A DNA stretch of 64,000 bases, from positions 2,945,001 through 3,009,000 of the forward strand of contig NZ_JACHKA010000001.1 of the NCBI RefSeq assembly GCF_014203955.1. The letters are read 5' to 3'. Positions 25,104 to 33,519 of the stretch are shown one piece after another. The notes beneath the pieces are model-generated. The model was not told the origin of the DNA. It saw only the letters and a list, made by a program, of their open reading frames with translations, and did no database searches. A program made the position numbers and the translations under genes. How positions within the stretch are numbered: position 1 is the stretch's first letter; every line of letters starts with the position of its first letter. Origin of the DNA: Sphingobium lignivorans (GTDB lineage: Bacteria; Pseudomonadota; Alphaproteobacteria; Sphingomonadales; Sphingomonadaceae).

Positions 25104-27687
25104 TGGCAGCTTCCTTTCGTTCATCGGCAATGAGGCGGGCGATCGCGGGCCGGCATGAACCACAATTGGTGCCAGCTCCCAGAGCCACCCCGATGGCTGC
25201 GATATCGGCCAGCCCTTCATCGCGGATCGCCGCGACGATGGCGCGCATCCCGACATCGAAGCACGCGCAGACGATCGCGCCTCTCTCCAGCTGTCCGCCA
25301 GGCGCGCGACCGGCGAGCACCCGCGGCCCCTGCGGCTGCTGGAGCTGGCCGATCAGCCAGTCCCGCGAAGGCAATTCGCCGCTACGCGTCACGAACAGCG
25401 CGGCGACGAGGCGCCCCTCATGCAGGATGGCGACACGACGCGTGCCCCGGGCAGGATCGCTCGCCTCGACCCGTTCGCCGCGCGGCAAGGCGCGATCGAG
25501 CGCAAGCGGATCGCCCAGCCCCGCGATCTCGTAGAGCGTGCCGCCCGGCACCGTGATCCGCGTCGCCCACAGACAGTCGGGCAGCGGCACTTCGCCATGC
25601 ACGATCAGGAAGCCATGCAAGTCGACAGAAACCGACGCGATGCGCGCGGGCGTCATCTTGAAACCCGGCTGACCGCTGTGCGGATCGACGAGGGGCCGCG
25701 GCAACAGACCGGCGCGGCCGCCGGTCGATTGCCGGTCAGTCCAGTGAATCGGCACGAACAACTCGCCACGCCGCTGTCCCGGTTGATGGGCAACCCGAAA
25801 CACGCTCTCGCCCTGCGGCGTCGAAACCCGCGCCAGCGCCCGATCAGCGAGGCCGAGCGAAGCCGCATCATCGGGATGGATCTCGACCAGCGGCTCCTCG
25901 CGATGCCGCGCCAGCCTGGGGCTGAGCCCCGTGCGCGTCATCGTGTGCCAATGGTCCCGATAGCGCCCGGTGTTGAGCGTCATCGGCCAGTCCGCGAGGC
26001 TTGCCTCGGCGTCGCGCTGGGCCACGGACACCAGCCGCGCCTTACCGTCCGGCGTGGGAAAGCGCCCGTCCGCGAAAGGCCGCCCGCCCCACTGGAACGG
26101 CGCCAGAGCATCATAGGCTTCGTTTCCGATCGCGGCCTTGCCCCGCAGGTCAAGCGCCCGCGCGCCCTCGTTGCGATAAGCGGTCAGACGGGCATGCTCG
26201 CGCCAGATCTCCGCGGGGCGATCATAGCCGAAGGCCGTGCGCCAGCCCATGCGGCGGGCGACTTCCTTGATGATCCACCAGTCCGGCCTCGCCTCCCCGG
26301 GCAGCGGCATCAGCGCACGCTGGCGGCTGATCATGCGCTCGGAATTGGTGACGGTGCCGTCCTTCTCACCCCAGGCGGCGGCGGGGAGCCGAACATGCGC
26401 AAACCGGCCCGTATCGGTATCGGCAATCACATCGGAGACGACGACGAAAGGACATTCGGCGAGGGCTTCGCGGACACGACCAACATCAGGCAGCGACACC
26501 GCCGGATTGGTTGCCATGATCCACACCGCCTTGATCCGGCCCTCGCCCATGGCGCGGAACAGGTCCACCGCCTTGAGCCCCGGCTTCGTCGCCATGCGTT
26601 CCGCTGCCCAGAAACGGCCGACATCGGCGATGTCCTCATCGGAAAAGTTGCGATGCGCCGCCAATGTCGAAGCCAGTCCACCGACTTCCCGCCCCCCCAT
26701 CGCATTGGGCTGCCCCGTGATCGAGAACGGCGCGGCGCCGGTCTTGCCGATCCGGCCGGTCGCAAGATGGACGTTGATGATCGCGTTCACCTGGTCGGTT
26801 CCACGGATCGACTGGTTGATCCCCTGGCTGAACAGCGTGACCGTGCGCGGCGTGGCTGCGAACAGCTCATAGAAGCCCTGCAGGTCCGCGGGGGCGAGAT
26901 CGCACAGGCGTGCCACGCTCCACAGGTCGTTGTCCGTTTCCAGAGCGCTCCAGAACCCGTCCGGCACGCTGACATGCGCTGAAAGATAGGCCTCGTCGAC
27001 CAGCCCCTCGCGCCGCATGTGGGCGAGCAGGCCGTTCATCAGCGCCACGTCCGTGCCGGGGCGCAGCGGCAAGTGAAGGTCCGCCTCCTCGCAGGTCTCG
27101 GTACGGCGGGGATCGATGACGACAAGCTTCGTGCCCCGTGCCGCACGCGCAGCCATGATGCGCTGATAAACAACCGGGTGGCACCAGGCCGTATTGGAAC
27201 CCACGAGCACGATGAGATCGGCCGCGTCGAGATCGTCATAGCTCGCCGGGACGACATCCTCCCCGAACGCCCGCTGATGACCGGCCACGGCGCTCGACAT
27301 GCAGAGGCGCGAATTGGTGTCGATATTGGCCGAGCCGATGAAGCCCTTCATCAGCTTGTTGGCGACATAATAATCCTCGGTCAGCAACTGGCCGGAGACG
27401 TAGAAGGCGACGCTGTCCGGCCCGTGGCGGGCAATGATGTCGCGAAAGCGCTTCGCCACCAGGTTGAGCGCCTTGTCCCAGCTTGTGCGACGGTTGCCGA
27501 TCATGGGGTGGAGCAGCCGGCCCTCAAGGCCGACCGTCTCGCCCAGATGCGTGCCCTTGGAGCAGAGACGGCCGGCATTGGCGGGATGATCGGGATCGCC
27601 CTCGATCTCGACTTTGCGCTCGCCGGTCACACGCGCGAGGATGCCGCAGCCGACACCGCAATAAGCGCAGGTCGTTCGGACAGCCAC
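25096..27687 (-). CDS. nasA: Assimilatory nitrate reductase, catalytic subunit
   Basis: An 863-residue molybdopterin enzyme reducing nitrate to nitrite in the cytoplasm. The N-terminal CAYCGVGCG with the later RLCSKG binds the [4Fe-4S] cluster. STNTAWC-type residues in GSNTAWCHPVVYQRI and the NPAVSLPDVGRVREAL block belong to the bis-MGD domains. The last ~65 residues form a BFD-like [2Fe-2S] domain (IVCACFDVG ... GTNCGSCRPAI), as in NasA/NasC enzymes that take electrons without a separate small subunit. Start is GTG 27687 after GGAAGGGAAGGG. It follows nirD by 58 bases. Confidence 0.93.
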   Translation of the reverse strand: MAVRTTCAYCGVGCGILARVTGERKVEIEGDPDHPANAGRLCSKGTHLGETVGLEGRLLHPMIGNRRTSWDKALNLVAKRFRDIIARHGPDSVAFYVSGQLLTEDYYVANKLMKGFIGSANIDTNSRLCMSSAVAGHQRAFGEDVVPASYDDLDAADLIVLVGSNTAWCHPVVYQRIMAARAARGTKLVVIDPRRTETCEEADLHLPLRPGTDVALMNGLLAHMRREGLVDEAYLSAHVSVPDGFWSALETDNDLWSVARLCDLAPADLQGFYELFAATPRTVTLFSQGINQSIRGTDQVNAIINVHLATGRIGKTGAAPFSITGQPNAMGGREVGGLASTLAAHRNFSDEDIADVGRFWAAERMATKPGLKAVDLFRAMGEGRIKAVWIMATNPAVSLPDVGRVREALAECPFVVVSDVIADTDTGRFAHVRLPAAAWGEKDGTVTNSERMISRQRALMPLPGEARPDWWIIKEVARRMGWRTAFGYDRPAEIWREHARLTAYRNEGARALDLRGKAAIGNEAYDALAPFQWGGRPFADGRFPTPDGKARLVSVAQRDAEASLADWPMTLNTGRYRDHWHTMTRTGLSPRLARHREEPLVEIHPDDAASLGLADRALARVSTPQGESVFRVAHQPGQRRGELFVPIHWTDRQSTGGRAGLLPRPLVDPHSGQPGFKMTPARIASVSVDLHGFLIVHGEVPLPDCLWATRITVPGGTLYEIAGLGDPLALDRALPRGERVEASDPARGTRRVAILHEGRLVAALFVTRSGELPSRDWLIGQLQQPQGPRVLAGRAPGGQLERGAIVCACFDVGMRAIVAAIRDEGLADIAAIGVALGAGTNCGSCRPAIARLIADERKEAANG

Positions 27688-27745
27688 TAGACCCTTCCCT
27701 TCCGGAATAGGGCTTGGATGGAGCGGGGCTTGCGGTGGTTTTCGC

Positions 27746-28084
27746 TCACGCCGCCGCCTTCAATGTGCTTGCCCGGCAGATCAGCACCCGCCCGCCATCG
27801 ATCTTGACCGGGATGACCGGCGTGCAGCCCTTGTCCTCGCCTTGCGCTTCCCCGGTGGCGAGGGCGATGTTCCAGTTGTGGAGGGGGCAGGCGACGCTGT
27901 GGCCATGGACGATGCCCTGGCTGAGCGGCCCGTGTTTGTGCGGGCAGCGATTGACCAGCGCGAAGATCCTGTCGTCACTGGTGCGGAAAACGGCGATCTC
28001 TTCGCCGCCCTCGACGGGCACGGTGCGGCTGCCGCGCACCGGAATCTCATTCACCCAGCCGATGTCGAGCCATTCGCCGATCAT
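27746..28084 (-). CDS. nirD: Nitrite reductase (NADH) small subunit, Rieske-like
   Basis: A 112-residue Rieske-fold subunit of assimilatory NADH-nitrite reductase. NRCPHKHGPLSQG near residue 46 and ACPLHNW near residue 65 keep the CxH...CxxH cluster pattern. The ATG overlaps the nirB stop by four bases (ATGA), giving tight coupling to the large subunit. Confidence 0.93.
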   Translation of the reverse strand: MIGEWLDIGWVNEIPVRGSRTVPVEGGEEIAVFRTSDDRIFALVNRCPHKHGPLSQGIVHGHSVACPLHNWNIALATGEAQGEDKGCTPVIPVKIDGGRVLICRASTLKAAA

Positions 28085-30600
28085 GCCATTTCCTCCAGCC
28101 GTGCAGGTCTGAACTGCGCCATGTGCGCATGCTGCTCGCGTGCCACGCCTTCGGCGCGCTGCGCCCAGGGATCGTCCTGACTGAAGCCCTGCGAGAAGAG
28201 AAAGCGCGCGCGCAGCGCCTCGCGACCGATCTCATCCTCGACGATGCGCTGCTTCACATAATCGATGCCGACCCGCTCGATCCAGGGCGCGGTCCGCTCC
28301 AGATACCGGGCCTCCTCGCGATAGAGCTGGATGAAGGCGGCGCAATAATCGAGCGCCTCCTGTTCCGTCGCCACCCTGCAAAGCAGATCGGTTGCCCGAA
28401 CCTTGATGCCGCCATTGCCGCCGACGCTGAGCTCGTAGCCCGAATCCAGGCAGACCACGCCAAAGTCCTTGATGGTCGCTTCCGCGCAGTTGCGCGGGCA
28501 GCCCGAGACGGCGATCTTGAACTTGTGGGGCATCCAGGAGCCCCATGTCATCCGCTCGATCCTGACGCCGAGGCCGGTCGAATCCTGCGTGCCGAAGCGG
28601 CACCACTCGCTGCCGACACAGGTCTTCACCGTGCGCAGCGACTTGCCATAGGCATGGCCCGAGACCATGCCCGCAGCGTTGAGGTCAGCCCAGACCGCGG
28701 GCAGATCCTCCTTGCGGATGCCGAATATGTCCAGCCGCTGCCCGCCCGTCACCTTGACCATCGGCGCGTTATATTTCTCGACCACATCGGCGATGGCCCG
28801 CAGCTCACGCGGATTAGTGAGGCCGCCCCACATGCGCGGCACGACGGAATAAGTGCCGTCCTTCTGGATGTTGGCGTGCATCCGCTCGTTGACGAAGCGG
28901 CTCTGCTGATCGTCGATATATTCACCGGGCAATGCGCACAGCAGATAATAATTGAGCGCCGGACGGCAGGACGAGCAACCATCAGGCGTGGACCAATGGA
29001 GCTTCTGCATTACCTCGGGGATTGATCGCATGTCCTGGGCCACGATCTCGCGCCGGACATCGTCATGCGTGAAGGTCGTGCATTTGCACATGGTCTTGGA
29101 GCCGGCCTGAACATCGTCGCCCAGCGTGATCGCCAGCAATGTTTCGACCAGGCCGGTGCAGGACCCGCAACTGGCGGACGCCTTGCAGGTGACGCGCACG
29201 GCGTCGAGACTGTGCGCCCCCCTCGCGATGGAGGAAAGCACTTGCCCCTTGGAGACGCCGTTGCAGCCGCAAATCTCGGCATCGTCCGAGAGCGCTGCAA
29301 CGGCAGCCTTAGGGTCCGCCGCGCCCCCTCCCGAGGCGAATGCCTGGCCGAAGATCAGGACGTCACGCAGGTCTGCGACGCATTCGCCTTTCCTCAGAAG
29401 ATCGAAATACCAGCTTCCGTCCGCAGTATCGCCGTACAGGACCGCACCGATGATGCGGTCGTCCTGCAGCACCAGACGCTTGTAGATGCCCCGGCTGGCG
29501 TCTCGCAGGACGATATCCTCGCAACCACCGCCGACGCCCGAAAAGTCGCCCGCCGAGAAGACATCCAGCCCGGCGACCTTGAGCTTGGTCGAGGTCGCCG
29601 AACATCGATAGGGGTTCGCCTTGCCGGTCAGGCCGTCCGCGAAGCTGCGGCACATGTCCCACAGCGGCGCCACGAGGCCATAGACGTTGCCGTCATGTTC
29701 GGCGCACTCTCCCACGGCCAGGATCGACGGGTCGCTCGTGACCATATGGTCGTCGACCTTGATACCGCGCCCGACCTCCAGCCCCGCCTCGCGCGCCAGG
29801 GCGACCGAAGGGCGAATGCCGACTGCCATGACAACGAGACTGGCCGGGATCTCCCGCCCGTCCTTGAGCCGCACGCCTTCCACCTTGCCGTCACCATAAA
29901 TCTCGGCTGTGTCGGCGCCCGTGAGGATCGTCTGTCCACGTTCTTCAAGGGCCGTCTTGAGCAGCCAGCCCGCAGCCTCGTCGAGCTGACGCTCCATCAG
30001 GCTGCCCGGCAGATGCAGCACCGTCACGTTCATGCCGCGCAGCGCAAGGCCATGCGCTGCCTCGAGACCGAGCAGGCCGCCGCCGATCACCACGGCCGCA
30101 CCGCCCTTTGCTGCAGCGGCGAGCATGGTGTCGACATCCTTCATGTCGCGAAAACTGACGACGCCGGGAAGGTCCTTGCCCGGCACGGGAATGATGAAGG
30201 GGTCCGACCCCGTCGCGATCAGCAGGCGATCATAGCCCAGCGTGCGGCCGGACCGGCTGGTGACGGCTGCGGACGCGCGATCGATGGAGACAATGGGATC
30301 GTCCGTGATCAGCGTGATCCCGTTGTCGCGATACCAGTCACGCCCGTTGATGATGATCTCGTCGAACGTCTTCTCGCCCGCGAGCACCGGGGAGAGCATG
30401 ATCCGGTTGTAATTCACATGCGGCTCGGCGCCGAAGATAGTGATGCGATAGCGCCCCGCGTCACGCGCCAGCAGTTCCTCGACCGCCCGGCAGCCCGCCA
30501 TGCCGTTTCCCACTACGACGAGATGCTCGCGCGGATCGCCGGAGAACCGATCTGCAGGCTCGTCGGTCCCTTCGCGGGGTTGATAGTCCTGGAAGTCCAT
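28081..30600 (-). CDS. nirB: Nitrite reductase (NADH) large subunit
   Basis: An 839-residue siroheme enzyme reducing nitrite to ammonium. Domains in order: FAD/NAD-binding oxidoreductase (VVVGNGMAGCRAVEELL; VVIGGGLLGLEAAHGLALRG), BFD-like [2Fe-2S] (CGCNGVSKGQV, CKASASCGSC), then the sulfite/nitrite reductase halves with TCVGSEWCRFGTQDS and VSGCPRNCAEA, the four cluster/siroheme cysteines. The frame is open up to 30780, but that part encodes the leader terminator. ATG 30600 (MDFQDYQP) has GGAG eight bases upstream. Expression should depend on readthrough of the terminator at 30618-30672. Confidence 0.94.
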   Translation of the reverse strand: MDFQDYQPREGTDEPADRFSGDPREHLVVVGNGMAGCRAVEELLARDAGRYRITIFGAEPHVNYNRIMLSPVLAGEKTFDEIIINGRDWYRDNGITLITDDPIVSIDRASAAVTSRSGRTLGYDRLLIATGSDPFIIPVPGKDLPGVVSFRDMKDVDTMLAAAAKGGAAVVIGGGLLGLEAAHGLALRGMNVTVLHLPGSLMERQLDEAAGWLLKTALEERGQTILTGADTAEIYGDGKVEGVRLKDGREIPASLVVMAVGIRPSVALAREAGLEVGRGIKVDDHMVTSDPSILAVGECAEHDGNVYGLVAPLWDMCRSFADGLTGKANPYRCSATSTKLKVAGLDVFSAGDFSGVGGGCEDIVLRDASRGIYKRLVLQDDRIIGAVLYGDTADGSWYFDLLRKGECVADLRDVLIFGQAFASGGGAADPKAAVAALSDDAEICGCNGVSKGQVLSSIARGAHSLDAVRVTCKASASCGSCTGLVETLLAITLGDDVQAGSKTMCKCTTFTHDDVRREIVAQDMRSIPEVMQKLHWSTPDGCSSCRPALNYYLLCALPGEYIDDQQSRFVNERMHANIQKDGTYSVVPRMWGGLTNPRELRAIADVVEKYNAPMVKVTGGQRLDIFGIRKEDLPAVWADLNAAGMVSGHAYGKSLRTVKTCVGSEWCRFGTQDSTGLGVRIERMTWGSWMPHKFKIAVSGCPRNCAEATIKDFGVVCLDSGYELSVGGNGGIKVRATDLLCRVATEQEALDYCAAFIQLYREEARYLERTAPWIERVGIDYVKQRIVEDEIGREALRARFLFSQGFSQDDPWAQRAEGVAREQHAHMAQFRPARLEEMA

Positions 30601-30617
30601 GTCCCATGCTCCAAAAC

Positions 30618-30672
30618 AAAAAAAAGCCGCCACCCAGGCTCCGGCTTTGGCCGGAAGCTGGATGGCGGCTTT
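30618..30672 (-). terminator. Intrinsic terminator in the nirB leader
   Basis: Read on the minus strand, AAAGCCGCCATCCAG pairs with CTGGGTGGCGGCTTT (15 bp with one wobble) around an inner TCCGGC/GCCGGA stem, followed by eight U. It lies 18 bases before the nirB start, so it must be read through for nitrite and nitrate reductase expression. Confidence 0.85.
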
Positions 30673-30690
30673 GCCATCATGACACGCCTT

Positions 30691-30742
30691 GACGGTCCAT
30701 CCTCGGACCGTCGCGGCTATAAGAACAGGGCAACCTTGCCCT
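30691..30742 (-). promoter_or_regulatory. Candidate ANTAR (NasT) recognition hairpins before nirB
   Basis: Two hairpins with six-base loops precede the terminator on the minus strand: AGGGC-AAGGUU-GCCCU (30742-30727) and a perfect 8-bp stem GACGGUCC-GAGGAU-GGACCGUC (30712-30691). ANTAR proteins are known to bind paired hexaloop hairpins with A at loop position 1 and G at position 4. The first loop fits fully and the second has only the G. No promoter is apparent between the porin gene and this leader. Confidence 0.6.
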
Positions 30743-30783
30743 TCGCACTGCAGCATGACCGGGATCGCTTCCCGGCGCAAGCG

Positions 30784-31989
30784 TCAAAATATCCAGTCGA
30801 CCTGCAACCAGAACTTGCTGGTATCGGTCGCGAGCGCATCGGCCTCATAGCGCGCGAATCGTGCCGAAAAGACGGTGCGCTTTATCTTCATGCTGGCCAG
30901 CAGATCGATCTCGTCGCCATAATGCTGATCGAGGCGATCGCTCTCGAAACGATGCCAGGTGGCCTGCAGCGAGACCGAATCGATCCTGCCGGCGCCGGCC
31001 CAGCCATGGCCTGCGCCCACATAGAGATCACGTACGCCATTGGGCGGCGTGGTCAGCAATTTGTCGGCCCAGCCCTGAAACTTGAAGTTCGTGCCCAACG
31101 GGATCTGGAAGCTGGTGAGCGTCATGCCCTCGTCCGCGCCAAGCACCTCATAGCCGGCGTTCAGCTTGAATGGCTTCACATCCAGCGCGAGGTCCACAAG
31201 CCAGTAATCGGCAGCATAGCTATTGGGATTGCGGCGATAATCGCCCTGGCGCGCATAGCTCAAGCCATAGCTCAGCCTGGCCGCCCGGGAGAGGCTCCGC
31301 GATCCGGAAAGACGGAACCCATAAGTCTGGCTGGAGAGACGATAGCCCTGCACATCGGCCTCCTTCTGATCGACCAGATAGGCAAATCCGGTGACCTTCC
31401 CAACGGGCGTTGCATAGGAGAGGTTCACGAAGACATTCTCGCCGCCAATGCTTCGCGGACGTGCGCCCCTGCCGTCCACACCCCAGATCGTGCGGACACT
31501 CCACGCATAGCTGAGGTCCAGCTTGAGTCCGCCTAAGCCTGTCCATTCGGCGCGGACCGCGTCGAAGCTCTGGGCATTCTGGCGAAACGCGACATTGCCG
31601 ACGAACCGCTCGTCATCCAACGCGATGCGCTGTCGCCCCGCGGTAACCATCAGGGCATCCGTCTTGTACTGAAGCTGCGCCCGGTAGAGCGCGACATTTT
31701 CCGGATCAGCGACGAGCGGGCGCGAAGCCGACCCATGGAGGCCGTCATGATAGCTGCCGGCCAGCGCCAGCGTCCCTTGCACCTCTGCAAGTGCCGACCA
31801 GGAGCCCATACCCGCCTGTGCCCCGGTGCGAAGGCGGATCGTCGCGGCATGAGCCTCGTCGGGAAGCCCAGTCTGCTCCACGACTTCATAGCGCAATCGC
31901 GCATCGATGAGGGACTGGACCGTCACGGTCTGGGCGCAAGCGGGTCCGGCAGCGGCCAGCCCGGCCGCCGCGAAAAGACAAGACTTCAT
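30784..31989 (-). CDS. Outer-membrane porin, alginate-export/OprD-like barrel
   Basis: A 401-residue exported beta-barrel. The signal peptide ends at PACAQ (residue ~20). Alternating amphipathic strands follow, ending FWLQVDWIF with the aromatic C-terminal outer-membrane signal. Features such as VTAGRQRIALDDERFVGN and the GG-rich loop are typical of the alginate_exp-type porins seen in sphingomonads. Its position between the nitrate carrier and nirB, in the same direction, suggests it lets nitrate or nitrite cross the outer membrane. That role is inferred from context only. Confidence 0.82.
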   Translation of the reverse strand: MKSCLFAAAGLAAAGPACAQTVTVQSLIDARLRYEVVEQTGLPDEAHAATIRLRTGAQAGMGSWSALAEVQGTLALAGSYHDGLHGSASRPLVADPENVALYRAQLQYKTDALMVTAGRQRIALDDERFVGNVAFRQNAQSFDAVRAEWTGLGGLKLDLSYAWSVRTIWGVDGRGARPRSIGGENVFVNLSYATPVGKVTGFAYLVDQKEADVQGYRLSSQTYGFRLSGSRSLSRAARLSYGLSYARQGDYRRNPNSYAADYWLVDLALDVKPFKLNAGYEVLGADEGMTLTSFQIPLGTNFKFQGWADKLLTTPPNGVRDLYVGAGHGWAGAGRIDSVSLQATWHRFESDRLDQHYGDEIDLLASMKIKRTVFSARFARYEADALATDTSKFWLQVDWIF

Positions 31990-32053
31990 GGACTATCCCC
32001 CGATGAGGAAGCCGGCGGAGCCGTATTCCGGACGCCGGCTTCGCCTCTCCAGC

Positions 32054-33304
32054 TCAGATGCGAGCGCCAGTGCTCCAGTTGGCGCGCCATTTTCCCTTCA
32101 CGAGCGTAATCCCCACCAGCGCCAGCAGGGCGAGACCCGCGAAGATGAGAAAACCGGACCCGAAACTGCCGGTGAACTGCCTCGCGAAACCGAGCGACGA
32201 CGCGAGATAGAAGCCCCCCACCCCGCCGGCCATCCCGACGAGCCCGGTCATGATGCCGATTTCGGACTGAAAGCGCTGGGGAACCAGCTGGAAGACCGCG
32301 CCGTTGCCGGTACCAAGCGCCAGCATCGCAATCACGAACAGCGTGAGCGCAGTTGCCAGTGTCGGCGCCATGCTGACCCCGGCAAGCGCGAGAGCCGCGA
32401 CGATGAACACAATCGTCAGGCTGTTGATGCCTCCGATCCGATCCGCCAGAGCGCCGCCCATGGGCCGCACCAGCGAGCCGGCGAAGACACAGGCGGCCGT
32501 GCAATAGCCGGCCAGGATCGTGGTCAGGCCGAACTGGTCGGTGAAGTAGATCGTCAAGGAAGAGGCAAGGCCCGAGAAGCCGCCGAAGGTGACCGCATAG
32601 AAGCCCATCAGCCACCAGGCGTCGGCGGTCTTGAGGGACGTGAAATAGTCCGCGAATTTCTTCGGCGCGGGAGCGTCAGGCGCATCCTTGGCCAGGATAA
32701 GGTAAATGACGAGGACGATCGTGAGCGGAATGCAGGCGAGGCCCAGCACGGCGTTCCAACCAAAGAGCTTGGCCAGGACCGGCGCGAACAGCGAGGCAAG
32801 AACGGTTCCAGAGTTGCCCATGCCGGCCAGTCCCATAGCCTTGCCCTGATGCTCCGGCGGATACCAGCGACTGGCGAGCGGCAATGCGATGGCGAAGCTG
32901 GCACCGGCAAACCCGAGAATGATCCCCAGGACAAGCGTGCCGACAAAGCTGTTGACGCCCAGAAACCACGCCACGAGCAGGCCCGCGATCACGATCAGCT
33001 GATTGAGGGCACCGGAGAGCTTGGGGCCGATCCGGTCGACCAGCAGACCGTTCGCCACGCGAAGCAAGGCACCCATCAAGGTGGGCGTCGCGACCATCAG
33101 GCCTTTTTCGGCGGGAGTCAGGGACAGCGTCCTGGCGATTTCCGGCGCGAGCGGCCCCAGCAGAACCCACACCATGAAGGCGAGATCGAAATAAAGGAAA
33201 GCAGCAATGAGCGTCGGTTTGTGGCCGACGCGCCAGAAGTTGCTTTTCGCGGTGGCTGCGTCCGGCATTACGGTGCCGGAAATGTCCTGAATGACTGTAG
33301 CCAT
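32054..33304 (-). CDS. Nitrate/nitrite MFS transporter (NarK/NasA type)
   Basis: A 416-residue NNP-family carrier. The nitrate signature regions are visible: GFAGASFAIALPLASRWYP with KAMGLAGMGNSGT, and the second, GTGNGAVFQLVPQRF. RVANGLLVDRIGPK is the loop 2-3 motif. The frame continues upstream to 33451, but that segment is the terminator leader; ATG 33304 (MATVIQDI) has GAGGGGG upstream. It follows nasS and the leader at 33336-33467, so it should be induced with nitrate through NasS-NasT. Confidence 0.92.
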   Translation of the reverse strand: MATVIQDISGTVMPDAATAKSNFWRVGHKPTLIAAFLYFDLAFMVWVLLGPLAPEIARTLSLTPAEKGLMVATPTLMGALLRVANGLLVDRIGPKLSGALNQLIVIAGLLVAWFLGVNSFVGTLVLGIILGFAGASFAIALPLASRWYPPEHQGKAMGLAGMGNSGTVLASLFAPVLAKLFGWNAVLGLACIPLTIVLVIYLILAKDAPDAPAPKKFADYFTSLKTADAWWLMGFYAVTFGGFSGLASSLTIYFTDQFGLTTILAGYCTAACVFAGSLVRPMGGALADRIGGINSLTIVFIVAALALAGVSMAPTLATALTLFVIAMLALGTGNGAVFQLVPQRFQSEIGIMTGLVGMAGGVGGFYLASSLGFARQFTGSFGSGFLIFAGLALLALVGITLVKGKWRANWSTGARI

Positions 33305-33335
33305 GTCACGTCCCCCTCTTTGGACGATGAAAACG

Positions 33336-33391
33336 AAAAAAGCCGCTCGACGGATTTGCGCGCATGGGCGCGAAATCCGGTCAGCGGCTTT
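33336..33391 (-). terminator. Intrinsic terminator in the nitrate-carrier leader
   Basis: On the minus strand AAAGCCGCT pairs with AGCGGCTTT, with inner stems CGGATTT/AAATCCG and CGCGC/GCGCG, followed by six U. The outer AAAGCCGC is the same as in the nirB leader terminator. It lies 31 bases before the carrier start. Confidence 0.85.
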
Positions 33392-33416
33392 GCTGCGAAA
33401 ATGGGGAGGGCAGTGG

Positions 33417-33467
33417 GCTCCGTCTGTGGAGCATACCGTCCAAAAGGCCACGCCTCGTCGCGTAGCC
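33417..33467 (-). promoter_or_regulatory. Candidate ANTAR (NasT) recognition hairpins before the nitrate carrier
   Basis: Minus strand: an 8-bp stem GGCUACGC-GACGAG-GCGUGGCC (33467-33446, one G-U pair), then GCUCC-ACAGAC-GGAGC (33432-33417). Both have six-base loops. ACAGAC has the A1/G4 pattern known for ANTAR targets; GACGAG shares G4 and the GANGA form with the loop GAGGAU of the nirB leader. NasT encoded upstream is the obvious ligand. Confidence 0.65.
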
Positions 33468-33472
33468 CCCGC

Positions 33473-33501
33473 ACTATCTCGCGATTCGTTTCATGTTGCA
33501 A
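33473..33501 (-). promoter_or_regulatory. Candidate promoter of the nitrate-carrier leader
   Basis: Minus strand: TTGCAA (33501-33496), a 17-base spacer and GATAGT (33478-33473), four of six matches each. Transcription would start within a few bases of the first hexaloop hairpin at 33467. Confidence 0.4.
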
Positions 33502-33519
33502 GGCACAATTCTGGGCGCA

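Noticed and set aside
30671-30684. A further hairpin (TGTC/GGCA) in the nirB leader as ANTAR site
   Set aside because: The stem is four pairs with a G-U and the loop is five bases, not six.
30601-30780. N-terminal extension of NirB (60 residues)
   Set aside because: It covers the hexaloop hairpins and terminator; NirB family proteins start near the FAD motif, as from ATG 30600.
29065-31536. Very long plus-strand open frame (823 codons) opposite nirB and the porin
   Set aside because: It is an antisense shadow of genes with clear motifs on the minus strand; high GC suppresses stops.
33305-33451. N-terminal extension of the nitrate carrier (about 49 residues)
   Set aside because: The segment is the leader with terminator and part of a hexaloop hairpin; ATG 33304 has a good ribosome site and begins the normal protein.
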